Origin: a bacterium
Lineage (GTDB): Bacteria; Pseudomonadota; Alphaproteobacteria; Acetobacterales; Acetobacteraceae
Direction of reading: 5' to 3'
Length of the DNA stretch: 64,000 nucleotides
Assembly: GCA_026224825.1 (NCBI GenBank)
Contig: JAMFRO010000022.1
Location: 124,001 to 188,000 of the forward strand
Shown: positions 1-8,171 of the stretch, in pieces
How positions within the stretch are numbered: position 1 is the first letter of the stretch
How the letters are laid out: every line of letters begins with the position of its first letter
Notes under the pieces: generated by a model
Database searches by the model: none
Told to the model about the DNA's origin: nothing
What the model saw: only the letters and a program-made list of their open reading frames with translations
Made by a program: the position numbers and the translations under genes

Positions 1-650
1 TAGATTTTCGAGCCACCGGAAATGCTGATGGTATTGCCCTGATGCAGCGTATTCCACCACTGCACCGAGAACACGATGATCGGCAGGTTCACAGCCCCGG
101 CCAGCGCCAGAATCGCCGCCGCCCTATACCCATGCGCCTTGTTATCGAACGCGCGGATCAACGCCACATGGCCCAGATACAGGAAGAACAATATCAGCAC
201 CGAGGTCAGCCTGGCATCCCACACCCAATAAGCACCCCACATCGGCTTACCCCAGAGCGAGCCCGAGACCAGGCACACAGCGGTAAACCCAGCCCCCACC
301 GGCCCGATCTCCTCGGCCGCGATATCCGCCAGCGGGTGCCGCCAGACGATGGACAGCAGCGAGACCACCGCCAGCGCCGCATACCCCGCCATGGCCACCC
401 AGGCCGCCGGAACATGCACATACATGATGCGCGCGGCATCACCCTGCTCCCAATCCGCAGGGGCGATGGCATAGCCCCACACGATCCCCACCACGCACAG
501 CAGCAGCGACACAGCCGCGAGCCAGGGCAGCGCAGGGGTCGCCACACGCAAAAAACGCGCCGGATTGGCCAGATAATGCAACCAGCCGCCGGTCTTCAGC
601 CGGCCAACCCCAGGTAGGACATCCTCATTCATGCCTCGCTCATAAGCCAT
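1..650 (-). CDS. ccmC: Haem exporter permease CcmC, C-terminus beyond window
   Basis: Inner-membrane haem-handling subunit of the System I cytochrome c maturation pathway, which passes haem to CcmE. About 216 residues are visible; the C-terminus lies off the left edge. From the ATG at 650, hydrophobic segments lie near residues 42-62 and 84-103, a conserved His in a YVHVP context is at 79, and the tryptophan-rich WGxxWxWDxRLT signature is at about 138-149, which is diagnostic for CcmC and its relatives. A second in-frame ATG at 632 is equally possible; neither has a strong ribosome site. It is divergent from the EVE gene, so the 46 bp between them must hold both promoters. CcmF also carries a WWD motif, but the short N-terminus fits CcmC. 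Confidence 0.93.
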   Translation of the reverse strand, partial: MAYERGMNEDVLPGVGRLKTGGWLHYLANPARFLRVATPALPWLAAVSLLLCVVGIVWGYAIAPADWEQGDAARIMYVHVPAAWVAMAGYAALAVVSLLSIVWRHPLADIAAEEIGPVGAGFTAVCLVSGSLWGKPMWGAYWVWDARLTSVLILFFLYLGHVALIRAFDNKAHGYRAAAILALAGAVNLPIIVFSVQWWNTLHQGNTISISGGSKI

Positions 651-696
651 GTCCGCCCGGATTTGAAGGCGGCTGCAATTACGATACAGTTGCGCC

Positions 697-1113
697 ATGA
701 CGAATTACTGGCTGATCAAATCCGAACCCGACGCCTTCTCCTGGGACCAGCAGGTGGCCAACCGCATCGAACCCTGGACGGGTGTGCGCAACCACACCGC
801 CAAACTCAACCTGAAAGCCATGAAAAAAGGCGATTTCTGCTTCTTCTACCACTCCAATATCGGCAAGGAGATCGTCGGTATCGTGAAAGTGGCCAAGGAG
901 GCCTACCCGGACCCCACAGCCGAATCCGGCGGCTGGGTATGCGTGGATATGCAGGCGGTTAAGCCGCTCAAAACCTTCGTAACCCTTGCAGCCATAAAAT
1001 CCGACCCCAGATTCAGCGACCTGGCCCTGCTGCGCCAGTCCCGCCTCTCCGTAGGGCCGGTGGGCGCAGAGCATTGGGTCATGATATGTGAGATGGGAGG
1101 CGTACATGTCTGA
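697..1113 (+). CDS. EVE domain protein
   Basis: A single EVE (DUF55) domain of 138 residues, the usual length for bacterial members. The fold is PUA-like and is thought to bind modified bases; the cellular role in bacteria is not settled. The N-terminus NYWLIKSEPD, the RNHTAKLNLKAMKKGD stretch and FFYHSN are typical family landmarks (SEP loop and the base-pocket strands). Its stop overlaps the start of msrA by 8 bp, so the two are probably cotranscribed. EVE proteins often accompany oxidative-stress or restriction genes; here only msrA is linked. Confidence 0.93.
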   Translation: MTNYWLIKSEPDAFSWDQQVANRIEPWTGVRNHTAKLNLKAMKKGDFCFFYHSNIGKEIVGIVKVAKEAYPDPTAESGGWVCVDMQAVKPLKTFVTLAAIKSDPRFSDLALLRQSRLSVGPVGAEHWVMICEMGGVHV

Positions 1114-1639
1114 AACGGCGTTTCTGGCCGGCGGGTGCTTCTGGTGCCTGGAAGCGGCCTACGATGAGCTGGCCGGGGTTTTGTCCGTAAAATCCGGCTA
1201 CACCGGCGGCGCCAGTGCCAACCCCACCTACAAACAGATATGCACCGGCACCACCGGCCATGCCGAGGTGGTGCAGGTGGAATACGACCCCACGGTAATC
1301 GGTTTCTCCGACCTGCTGGACGTGTTCTTCACCATCCACGACCCCACCACGCTGAACCGCCAGGGCGCGGACATAGGCACCCAATACCGCTCCGCGATTT
1401 TCTACACCTCGCCCGAGCAAAAAGCGGCAGCCGACGCGGCAGTGGAGAAATTCACCCCCCACTGGGGCAAGATCGTCACCCAGATCGCGCCCCTCACGAT
1501 CTTCTACCCCGCCGAAGCCGAGCATGAGGATTATTTCGTGAACAACCCCTGGTCCGGCTACTGCCAGGCAGTGATCACCCCGAAGATCACGAAACTGCGG
1601 AAAGCGTTCCGGGAGCGGCTGAAGGCGCCGGCGGTTTAA
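1106..1639 (+). CDS. msrA: Peptide-methionine (S)-S-oxide reductase MsrA
   Basis: Reduces methionine-S-sulfoxide in proteins and free methionine. The ATG at 1106 is chosen over 1088 because GGGAGG sits 5 bases before it and the product then begins just ahead of the catalytic GCFWC motif (residues 10-14, nucleophilic Cys11). The 177-residue length is normal for MsrA. A C-terminal Cys in a WSGYCQ context is placed to act as the resolving cysteine. It overlaps the EVE gene, suggesting translational coupling. No MsrB is present in the window. Confidence 0.96.
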   Translation: MSETAFLAGGCFWCLEAAYDELAGVLSVKSGYTGGASANPTYKQICTGTTGHAEVVQVEYDPTVIGFSDLLDVFFTIHDPTTLNRQGADIGTQYRSAIFYTSPEQKAAADAAVEKFTPHWGKIVTQIAPLTIFYPAEAEHEDYFVNNPWSGYCQAVITPKITKLRKAFRERLKAPAV

Positions 1640-1659
1640 CACCCGCCCCGGAGCAACCC

Positions 1660-1699
1660 CGTCATTGCGAGCGTAGCGCGGCAATCCATCTTTCTCGCC
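1660..1699 (+). repeat. Single arm of the GTCATTGCGAGC palindromic element
   Basis: One arm of a dispersed element whose two-armed copies are at 7800-7873 and 11369-11463. It begins GTCATTGCGAGCGTAGCG and continues into CAATCCATCTTTCTCGCC, the same order as in the other two copies. Only the left arm is present here, so this copy cannot form the full stem. It lies in the 176 bp between the convergent msrA and serpin genes. Confidence 0.8.
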
Positions 1700-1815
1700 A
1701 CCGCACAGAAAGCCCCAAATAGTCCGTCTCACAACCCGGGCTAACCCAAACACCCACCCCATGTCATGGCCCGGCTCGACCGGGCCATCCACGCCTTTGA
1801 GGCCGCAAGACCCGC

Positions 1816-3045
1816 CTACTGCGTCGGATCATCCACCCGGCCCATGAATAAAATCTCGCCGGTCTGGCCTGAATAAATCAGATAAATGAACGGATGATCC
1901 GCATTGAACACCACCGGCCGCGGGGGCGGCGGGCCTGACATCATTGCGGATGCAGCAACGCCCATCACGACAGCCGTCGCCGCCGCGGCCTCGGTACCAT
2001 TTTCATCTACGCCAATGTGCGCCTTGTGCACAACCGCCCCAACATACAGCTTCCGTCCAACCGGGTCGGCAATCCCCGTAAAATCTGCCGTATCCTTATC
2101 AAACGCGGTGGTCATGCGCAGAGACGTCAACATTTGGTTTAGGTTAAAACTGCTATCGGTCTGAAATTTTGGCAGCGCCAGAATAACGGGAACGCTCTGC
2201 TCCTCTGCCAGCCATTTATTCAGCTTCACAGCACTCAAACCTGCCTCGACCGACGTCAGACCCTGGTTGTCATCCGGCAGAATAATCACCATCGACATGC
2301 CATAACTGGAATAGGGAATACTCAAAACTTTTACCCCATCCGCCTGTGTCAGACTGTAATCATCCTGCATATTCATCATCTCGGCGTTCACATCCTGCGT
2401 GGCCGATACATGAAATTTCGACTGCCTCGTTTCTGCCGGTTCAAAATTATCCGCCCAATTGGCCTTAAAATACACAGCATTGGTCAGCACCATCGCCGGA
2501 TCACCCTGCAGCATATCCGGTGTTATCAAGTTCTGAATTTTGTCTTGCGTCTGCGCCGCCACCCAGCGGTTGATCTTGTCCGCGGCCCAGGCCGGATGAT
2601 TGAAATTCACCCGCTTTAAATCCCCGCCAAAACTGGTCTGGATGTCCGAGATAAAGCCGGGGTCGAAGGCAAACCCTTTATCGCCCCACAGCGCATTGGC
2701 CGATTGCAGCGTAAACCCATCCGCCTGGCCTGAAGCCTGCAAATCCGCCTTGCCCGCTGCCAGCAAAGCCTGCCGCTTATCCGCCCCATCCAGCAGTTCC
2801 AGATGCAGCACCCGCGCCATCTCATCGGCCGTCGTGCCCCTGGCACCCACGTAAACCATGTCCAGTGCCGTGCCGATGCTGTACGGCGAGAAGAACAAAT
2901 TCCCCGGCGCCTGGCCAAGCTTGCCGTATAAATCCACCGCAAACGCAGTTTCCGCCTGCGCCAGCGGTGAGACCGCCTGTTGCGCCCGCGCCGGCACCGG
3001 CAAACCTGCCAGCCCGCATACCGCTAGTGCCAAAACCCGCCGCAT
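1816..3045 (-). CDS. Secreted serpin (serine protease inhibitor)
   Basis: A serpin-fold protein of 409 residues with an N-terminal signal peptide (charged MRR, hydrophobic core, ARAQQA cleavage-like end), so it probably acts in the periplasm or outside. The C-terminus carries the serpin signature FNADHPFIYLIY and a final FMGRV strand. The reactive-centre hinge GTEAAAATA is rich in small residues, as in inhibitory serpins. Counting from the conserved Glu (about 348) places Ala-Ala at P1-P1', which would suit an elastase-like target; this is inference. The loop after P1' is proline-rich and about eight residues longer than in alpha-1-antitrypsin. It is divergent from the gene at 3184. Confidence 0.95.
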   Translation of the reverse strand: MRRVLALAVCGLAGLPVPARAQQAVSPLAQAETAFAVDLYGKLGQAPGNLFFSPYSIGTALDMVYVGARGTTADEMARVLHLELLDGADKRQALLAAGKADLQASGQADGFTLQSANALWGDKGFAFDPGFISDIQTSFGGDLKRVNFNHPAWAADKINRWVAAQTQDKIQNLITPDMLQGDPAMVLTNAVYFKANWADNFEPAETRQSKFHVSATQDVNAEMMNMQDDYSLTQADGVKVLSIPYSSYGMSMVIILPDDNQGLTSVEAGLSAVKLNKWLAEEQSVPVILALPKFQTDSSFNLNQMLTSLRMTTAFDKDTADFTGIADPVGRKLYVGAVVHKAHIGVDENGTEAAAATAVVMGVAASAMMSGPPPPRPVVFNADHPFIYLIYSGQTGEILFMGRVDDPTQ

Positions 3046-3183
3046 CCCCGCCTCCCTTATGCCCCAGACCCGAGCCTGGCAGGACGTTACGGCATAATTA
3101 TGTCATGGCAGCCTCGCCCCGCCGCACGCTTGCCCCGCGCCATACCGCGCATTAGCCTGCCCGCAACAGCAAGAGCAAAACCC

Positions 3184-4224
3184 ATGACAGCAGCCCCATT
3201 GCGCATCGGCATTCTCAACGACATGGCATCCACCCCGCCAGGCCCGGTAAATATCGAACCATGGCTGCGCTACGCCGCCGATGAACTCATCGCCAACGGC
3301 CGGCTCGACCGCGATGTGGAATTCATCCACGCCTTCGGTCTCGGCCTGCCCAACGGCACCGCCGCCGCGGTGGAGCGCGCCTTTGCGGAGCTGGCCGAAA
3401 GGGATGTGTTGCTTATCATCGGCCCAGCCATTGGCGATAACGCCCTCGTCGCCACGCCCTGCGCTGAAAAACACGGCATTCCCACCATCAACTGGGCGGG
3501 CACGGAGCGGGCGCGGAGCCATTACATGTTCCACCTCCAGGTCGGCTCGCATGAGGATGAATCCATACTGCTCGCCCGGCATCTGCACGCGGCCGGTGCC
3601 AAACGTGTCGGCATCGTCTACGACCGCTCGCCCATCGGCCGCCGCCATCTGCATTTTTTCCAGATGGAAGCCGAAATTCTCTCGCTCCGCATCAGCGCCA
3701 CCGCTTCCATCAGCCCCATCGCGGAAACCGCCGACATCACCGATATCCTCGACTCCAAACCAGACGCGCTGCTCTATCTCGGCCTCGGCATTGCCGCCCC
3801 AGCCGTCGCAAAAGCGCTTCCCAATTTCACCGGCCCGCGCGCCATGAACACCGCCGGCATACGCGGCTACGCCCCGGACTTCGCCAAGCTCATAAACGGC
3901 TGGACCTACGTGGACATGCACGCCGATGACAACACAACCCTCGCCGCCTTACGGGCAAAACAAAACATCCCCGCCCACGGCGCATTAGCCGCCGCCAAAG
4001 GCTACGACCTAGGCCGCCTGATGGCCGAAGGCCTAGCCCGCGCCACCGAACGCACCCGAGAAGGCGTGAGAGAAGGCCTGGAACAAATCAAACTCCTACC
4101 CGCCGCCGAGGGCCACGAAGGCACAACGCTCGGCTTCGGACATTACGACCACGGCGCCCTGCACGGCCGTTACCTGGTGCTGCGCCAATGGCGCAACGGT
4201 GTATCCGTCCAGCACAAAAAATAA
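3184..4224 (+). CDS. Periplasmic-binding-protein-fold ligand sensor, Leu/Ile/Val type
   Basis: A type I periplasmic-binding-fold protein (346 residues) like branched-chain amino acid or amide ABC binding proteins. The start at 3184 (PLRIGILNDM) begins directly with the first beta strand of the fold. No signal peptide or lipobox is visible, and an upstream in-frame ATG at 3100 only adds an arginine/proline-rich stretch. Without a permease or ATPase next to it, a cytosolic ligand-sensing role (as AmiC) is possible. Known family steps are visible: the GPAIGDNALVATPCAE loop, TINWAGTERARS, and the GIVYDRSPIG second-domain strand. The ligand cannot be told. Confidence 0.8.
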   Translation: MTAAPLRIGILNDMASTPPGPVNIEPWLRYAADELIANGRLDRDVEFIHAFGLGLPNGTAAAVERAFAELAERDVLLIIGPAIGDNALVATPCAEKHGIPTINWAGTERARSHYMFHLQVGSHEDESILLARHLHAAGAKRVGIVYDRSPIGRRHLHFFQMEAEILSLRISATASISPIAETADITDILDSKPDALLYLGLGIAAPAVAKALPNFTGPRAMNTAGIRGYAPDFAKLINGWTYVDMHADDNTTLAALRAKQNIPAHGALAAAKGYDLGRLMAEGLARATERTREGVREGLEQIKLLPAAEGHEGTTLGFGHYDHGALHGRYLVLRQWRNGVSVQHKK

Positions 4225-4252
4225 GGCCCGCAACCGAGGCTGCGGGCCTTAC
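4221..4252. terminator. Hairpin between convergent genes
   Basis: Perfect 8-bp stem GGCCCGCA/TGCGGGCC (4225-4232 with 4241-4248) and an 8-nt loop, starting right after the stop at 4224. A-rich sequence precedes the stem and only TT follows it, so it is a moderate intrinsic terminator for the plus strand and possibly for the convergent dioxygenase gene. Confidence 0.7.
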
Positions 4253-4268
4253 ATCCTAACCTGAAACC

Positions 4269-5213
4269 TTACGCCATAGCATCGGCGGTTGTCGCCGTCT
4301 TCGGCTCGGTTTCCCAGCGCCCCAGGCCGTAATCGCCCTTGATGGTGGTGCGGTGCATGATGCGGTCATATTTCGGATCGCAACCAGTCGCCATATGCAG
4401 CATGCGCCAATTGTCCCAGATCACCATCTCGCCATCCTGCCACTGATGGTAGAACGGGGTGAGGGCGGCTTCCACGGCATCCCACACTTCGGCGAAGGCC
4501 TTGTAGCCTTCCTCATGGCTCAGCCCCACGATATCGCGCTGGCCGTAGGGGGAAATATGCGCCACTTTCTCGCCGGTCTTGCGCGTCCACACGGCGGGGT
4601 GCAGCGCGCGGGGGAATAATTTGGCGGCCTCGGCCAGAGCCGCACCCTTGCCGATGATCTCCTTGAAATTCTTCGGCAGGCCGTAGGGCTGGCGCGAATA
4701 ATCCAGGTCCAGCGTATAGATGACGGTCATACCCTCCAGCTTCTTCTGGATATGTTCCGGCAGGCTGTTGTAAAGCTGGATACCGTCGGCAAAGCCGGTC
4801 AGCCCGCCCTCGGGCGCGCGCACCTGGGCGCGCAGCACCCCGGCGCGGTTCAGCTCGTTATTGTAGCTATGGTCAAAATGCCAGGGCTGCCAGGTGAGCA
4901 GTTCCTTGCCGTCAATTTCCACGCGCCCGGCCTTCGGGTCGGTGCGGATGGCGATGACCCCAGGGTGTTCGCCTTCGACGCGTTCCACCATTTTCACCGG
5001 ATGGTCCTTCAACGGGCCGAACACCTCGCTGATATCGACCTGCATCTGCGAGGTCTGTTCGACATGTTCGAACACGATCATGCCGCGGTCCTCAAACACT
5101 TCATTGAGCTGCTGGCGGATGGCGGGGTCGTGGATGTTCTCAGGCGTCAGCCCCTCGACACGCGCCCCGAACGGCAGATCCTCGCGCAGCGGTTTAACTT
5201 TTAACAAAGACAT
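4269..5213 (-). CDS. TauD/TfdA-family 2-oxoglutarate dioxygenase
   Basis: Fe(II)/2-oxoglutarate-dependent dioxygenase of 314 residues. Start at 5213 (MSLLKVKP) is preceded by an AGGA/GGAG-containing leader and opens with the family's N-terminal segment; the longer frame to 5444 is low-complexity. The iron triad is visible: HxD at His112/Asp114 (WHFDHS) and His273 (MLHMATG), with Arg288 (MHRTT) placed to bind 2-oxoglutarate. The substrate is unknown; taurine, 2,4-D-like ethers and alkyl sulfates are all family substrates. A second, distant relative lies at 6894, on the other side of the Hint gene. Confidence 0.92.
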   Translation of the reverse strand: MSLLKVKPLREDLPFGARVEGLTPENIHDPAIRQQLNEVFEDRGMIVFEHVEQTSQMQVDISEVFGPLKDHPVKMVERVEGEHPGVIAIRTDPKAGRVEIDGKELLTWQPWHFDHSYNNELNRAGVLRAQVRAPEGGLTGFADGIQLYNSLPEHIQKKLEGMTVIYTLDLDYSRQPYGLPKNFKEIIGKGAALAEAAKLFPRALHPAVWTRKTGEKVAHISPYGQRDIVGLSHEEGYKAFAEVWDAVEAALTPFYHQWQDGEMVIWDNWRMLHMATGCDPKYDRIMHRTTIKGDYGLGRWETEPKTATTADAMA

Positions 5214-5501
5214 AATCCTAACTCCTGCCCTGGCGCGGCCCAAACTCTCTGGGGCGCTTTCTGTGTTACTAGGTGACACGTAAACCTCGTGAGTAACATA
5301 ATAAACCCCTCCGCGCGGCATGCAAGTGGTTTTGCTTTGCTCCGGCGGCAAACCACCTGGGCGCCGCGCTCTCTGCTGCGCCGCACAAAACAAGAAACGC
5401 TTTCCGACTCCGGAAATCCGAGCTAACGATTTCGTGAGCACCAACTAAATTATGTCCAGCCGCCGCGACAAAATGCCAGAAAAACATTCGCAGGGGATTA
5501 T

Positions 5502-6443
5502 ATGAGCACCAACACGCTGAGCTCTTCCACCACCAACGCCACCTGCTATCTGCGCGGCACAAACATCGTCACCGCCCAGGGCGAGATGGCAATTGAAGCG
5601 ATCAAGATCGGCGATCTGGTGGCCACCCGCTCAGCCGGCCTGCACCCGGTGCGCTGGGTCGGCCGCCAGAGTTTCAGCAACCGCTTCGTGCGCAACAACC
5701 ACACCAAAATCCCCGTGCATATCCGCGCCGGTGCCCTGGGGGCCGGCCTGCCCACACGCGCGCTATTCGTCTCCCCCGGCCATTCCGTGCTCATCGGCGA
5801 GGTGCTCATCCTGGCCCGCCAACTGGTCAACGGCGTCACCATCACCCAGGATCTCGCATCGGTTCAGGCCGAGAGCATCGAATACTACCAGCTCGAGCTC
5901 GACGGGCACGACTGCATCCTGGCCGAAGGCACCTGGTCCGAAACCTTCGCCGACGGCCCCGGCCTGCGCGAACAATTCCACAACATGGCCGATTATCTGG
6001 CCGAGCACCCGGATTATATCGAGCCGCAACAGGTCACCCTCTGCGCCCCACGCCCCCAGGCCGGGCCGCTGTTCGAGCAGGCCCTGCTGCCGCTGCTGGC
6101 CCTGGCCGGCGAAGGGCTGGAACGCGGCCCGCTGGAAGGCTGGATCGACGATATCTCCAACGAACACATCGCCGGCTGGGCCATAGACAGCTCCCACCCC
6201 GAACTGCCCATACAACTGCTGATCTGGGCCGGCGAAACCCTGCTCGGCACCGTCCTGGCCTGCGAACGCCGTGGCGACCTGGAAAATGCCGGCATAGGCA
6301 ACGGCCGCGCAGGCTTCCACTTCACCCTGCCGCTGGCACTGCGAGACGTAGCCCAAGCCGGCCTACGCATCCTACGCGCCGGCGGCACCACCCCCCTGCC
6401 GCTAGCCGACAACTGCCGCACCCGGCTGGAACCGGCAGCTTAG
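5502..6443 (+). CDS. Free-standing Hint_2 domain protein
   Basis: A 313-residue protein with a Hint (Hedgehog/intein) module from about residue 14 to 145: the block A start TCYLRGTNIVTAQG (Cys15), IKIGDLV, SPGHSVLI and HDCILAEGTWSETF. In Acetobacteraceae these domains are common at the C-termini of surface proteins; here only 14 residues precede the nucleophilic cysteine. The C-terminal part (about 205-313) is a separate domain with GWIDDISNEHIAGWAID and GRAGFHFTLP, resembling a beta-sandwich found in the same family's surface proteins. No signal peptide is seen. The stop codon lies at the edge of the palindromic element that follows. Confidence 0.87.
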   Translation: MSTNTLSSSTTNATCYLRGTNIVTAQGEMAIEAIKIGDLVATRSAGLHPVRWVGRQSFSNRFVRNNHTKIPVHIRAGALGAGLPTRALFVSPGHSVLIGEVLILARQLVNGVTITQDLASVQAESIEYYQLELDGHDCILAEGTWSETFADGPGLREQFHNMADYLAEHPDYIEPQQVTLCAPRPQAGPLFEQALLPLLALAGEGLERGPLEGWIDDISNEHIAGWAIDSSHPELPIQLLIWAGETLLGTVLACERRGDLENAGIGNGRAGFHFTLPLALRDVAQAGLRILRAGGTTPLPLADNCRTRLEPAA

Positions 6444-6735
6444 GGGCTGTTTGGAGGTTGGGTTCTGGGGGCGGGGGTGTTCCACGGAAAAAAAGGCTGG
6501 GGCTCCGCCCCTGACCCCGCTGGGGCCTGAGGCCCCAGACCCCCACGACTTCGGGTCTTGGAAAGGGATGCCCTTGCACGGGCTTTCCACGAGTATGCTG
6601 GTAGGGGCATCCCTTTCCAAGACCCGGGTGGGATCCAAGGGCCTTTCGGCCCTTGGCGGGTCCAGGGCGGAGCCCTGGCCTTTTTTCGCAGAACACCCCC
6701 CGCCCCCAGAACCCAACCTCCAAACAACCTCTTAG
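6439..6735. mobile_element. 0.3 kb MITE-like palindromic element
   Basis: The outer about 38 bp are inverted repeats: 6442-6480 reads AGGGGCTGTTTGGAGG then TTGGGTTCTGGGGGCGG, and 6693-6732 is its near-perfect reverse complement. Nested pairs continue inward (GGGCTCCGCCC, and TTGGAAAGGGATGCCC at about 6556-6571 with its mirror at about 6605-6620), so almost all of the element folds on itself. CTTAG occurs at both edges (6439-6443 and 6731-6735) and could be a target duplication. It has no credible gene: open frames on both strands are simply complements of the GC-rich arms. It fills most of the 450 bp between the Hint and dioxygenase genes. Confidence 0.8.
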
Positions 6736-6893
6736 CGGCCAGTTAACGCCGGTGTGGTATGGGTTGCAGCCGGAGCTGGCGTGCCATGCGGGGGGCGGCT
6801 GCTCACGTGCCGTTCAGCCTTGATTTTTCCCCGTGTATGTCACACAGGATAAGCCATATTTCTCTTCAGGATAACATTTTAGGAGCTGTCCTC

Positions 6894-7745
6894 ATGTCTG
6901 CCGCCACCAAGGCCCCTGTTGCCGCGCTTGTCCATGAACAGATCAAGCCTCTTATTGGCACGCGCATCCTCAATAGTAAGGAAGAGCTGCTTAATGGCGG
7001 CTATAGCACTGAAATCCGCGAGCTGCTGGAGCAGCGCGGCGTGCTGGTGTTCCCCAAGATCAACTTTACGGATGAAGAGCAGATCGCGTTCACCAAAACC
7101 CTCGGCACCTTTGCCCCTGAGGGCTTTGGCAACGACAAGGAAGTGACCAAGATCACGCTCGACGTGAAGGAAAACCCGGCAAGCGCCGAGTACCTCAAGG
7201 GCTCGCTTTACTGGCATATCGATGGCACCCGCAACGACGTGCCCATCCTGGCCTCGCTGCTCTCCTGCAAGGTACCGGCAAGCTGGGGCGGCAATACCGG
7301 GGTGTGCAACACCTACGCCGCCTATGAGGCGCTGCCCGAGGAGAAGAAGGCCGAGATCGAGAACCTGCGTGTGCTGCATGCGCCTTGGGCCTCGCTGTTC
7401 TATTACGAGTCGGAGCCCAGCCTGGCCAAGCTGGCGGGTTTCCAGCGCGTCGGCGAGCTGGAGCTGCCGCTGGTGTGGAAGCATAAATCCGGCCGCAAGT
7501 CGCTGGTTCTGGGCTGCACTTCGCACCACGTCGTCGGCGTTGACCATACCCAGAGCGCGCTGCTCATCCACGGCCTGCGCGAATGGGCTACCAGCGAGCA
7601 GTTCACCTACAGCCATGAATGGTCGGTGGGCGATCTGATCATCTGGGACAACACCGGCACGATGCACCGCGCCGAGACCTATGACCCGGATTGCGGCCGC
7701 ATGATGATCCGCACCAAGCTCGAAGGCGAAGAGCCGTTCGTTTAA
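6894..7745 (+). CDS. TauD/TfdA-family 2-oxoglutarate dioxygenase
   Basis: Second Fe(II)/2-oxoglutarate dioxygenase (283 residues), clearly diverged from the one at 4269. Start 6894 has AGGAG about nine bases upstream; the upstream frame to 6759 is not protein-like. The facial triad is His108/Asp110 (YWHIDGT) and His258 (TMHRAE), with Arg269 or Arg273 (GRMMIRT) for the 2-oxoglutarate carboxylate. The gene stands alone between the MITE-like element and a strong terminator. Substrate not predictable from sequence. Confidence 0.92.
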   Translation: MSAATKAPVAALVHEQIKPLIGTRILNSKEELLNGGYSTEIRELLEQRGVLVFPKINFTDEEQIAFTKTLGTFAPEGFGNDKEVTKITLDVKENPASAEYLKGSLYWHIDGTRNDVPILASLLSCKVPASWGGNTGVCNTYAAYEALPEEKKAEIENLRVLHAPWASLFYYESEPSLAKLAGFQRVGELELPLVWKHKSGRKSLVLGCTSHHVVGVDHTQSALLIHGLREWATSEQFTYSHEWSVGDLIIWDNTGTMHRAETYDPDCGRMMIRTKLEGEEPFV

Positions 7746-7767
7746 ACCGAACGCGAGACTGAATAAG

Positions 7768-7794
7768 AGCCGGGCCTTGTGCCCGGCTTTTTTA
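7768..7794 (+). terminator. Intrinsic terminator
   Basis: Stem AGCCGGGC (7768-7775) pairs with GCCCGGCT (7781-7788), a 5-nt loop, then a run of six or more T. It follows the dioxygenase stop at 7745 by about 22 bases. Confidence 0.92.
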
Positions 7795-7799
7795 TGCCT

Positions 7800-7873
7800 G
7801 TCATTGCGAGCGTAACGAAGCAATCCATCTTTCTCGCCGCGCCGATGGATTGCTTCGCTACGCCCGCAATGAC
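7800..7873. repeat. GTCATTGCGAGC palindromic element, complete copy
   Basis: Two arms of about 30 bp, GTCATTGCGAGCGTAACG through CAATCCATC and its near-perfect reverse complement ending CGCAATGAC, separated by about a dozen bases including TTTCTCGCCGCGCC. This family of two-armed repeats is widespread in Alphaproteobacteria; related copies are at 1660 and 11369. It lies between the terminator and a gene remnant. Confidence 0.9.
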
Positions 7874-7995
7874 AGCGTCGCCATCAACCCCGTAATCGCC
7901 CGTTCATCGTCCACCGTGGCTGGGGCGAACACCACCATGCTCAGCCCGCCGGCGCCGTCCACGGCAAACGCCGTCATCTCCAGCATCAGCGGCAA

Positions 7996-8154
7996 AGCCT
8001 CAACGCGGACGAGGCCGAAGCCTATTTCGGCTGGTTCCTGCGCTTCGCCAGCATGGATGTGCCCAGCAGCAGCGCGGCCACGCGCAAACTGCTCGGCTGG
8101 CAGCCCAAAGGCCCAGGCCTGCTGGAGGACATACGTAACGCCGGCTATTTCTAA
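7996..8154 (+). pseudogene. 3' remnant of an atypical SDR/NmrA-like gene
   Basis: The only reading frame with family sense runs from a LNADEAEAYFGWF stretch through SSSAATRKLLGWQPKGPG to a NAGYF stop at 8152-8154. That is the usual C-terminal end of a NAD(P)-dependent SDR/epimerase subfamily whose members end with a ...LGWxPxxPGL..D....YF motif. No N-terminal Rossmann part precedes it. The neighbouring 7858-7990, read on the minus strand, gives another short orphan C-terminus (AFAVDGAGGLSMVVFAP) ending inside the palindromic repeat. The 426-bp gap is therefore a small graveyard of truncated genes rather than regulatory DNA. Confidence 0.65.
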
Positions 8155-8171
8155 CGCTCAGGCTGGAGGCG

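Noticed and set aside
4269-5213. Naming the dioxygenases tauD
   Set aside because: Both have the family triad but nothing in the sequence or neighbours indicates taurine; no tauABC is present.
6451-6746. Several short overlapping frames on both strands
   Set aside because: They arise from the arms of the palindromic element and mirror each other.
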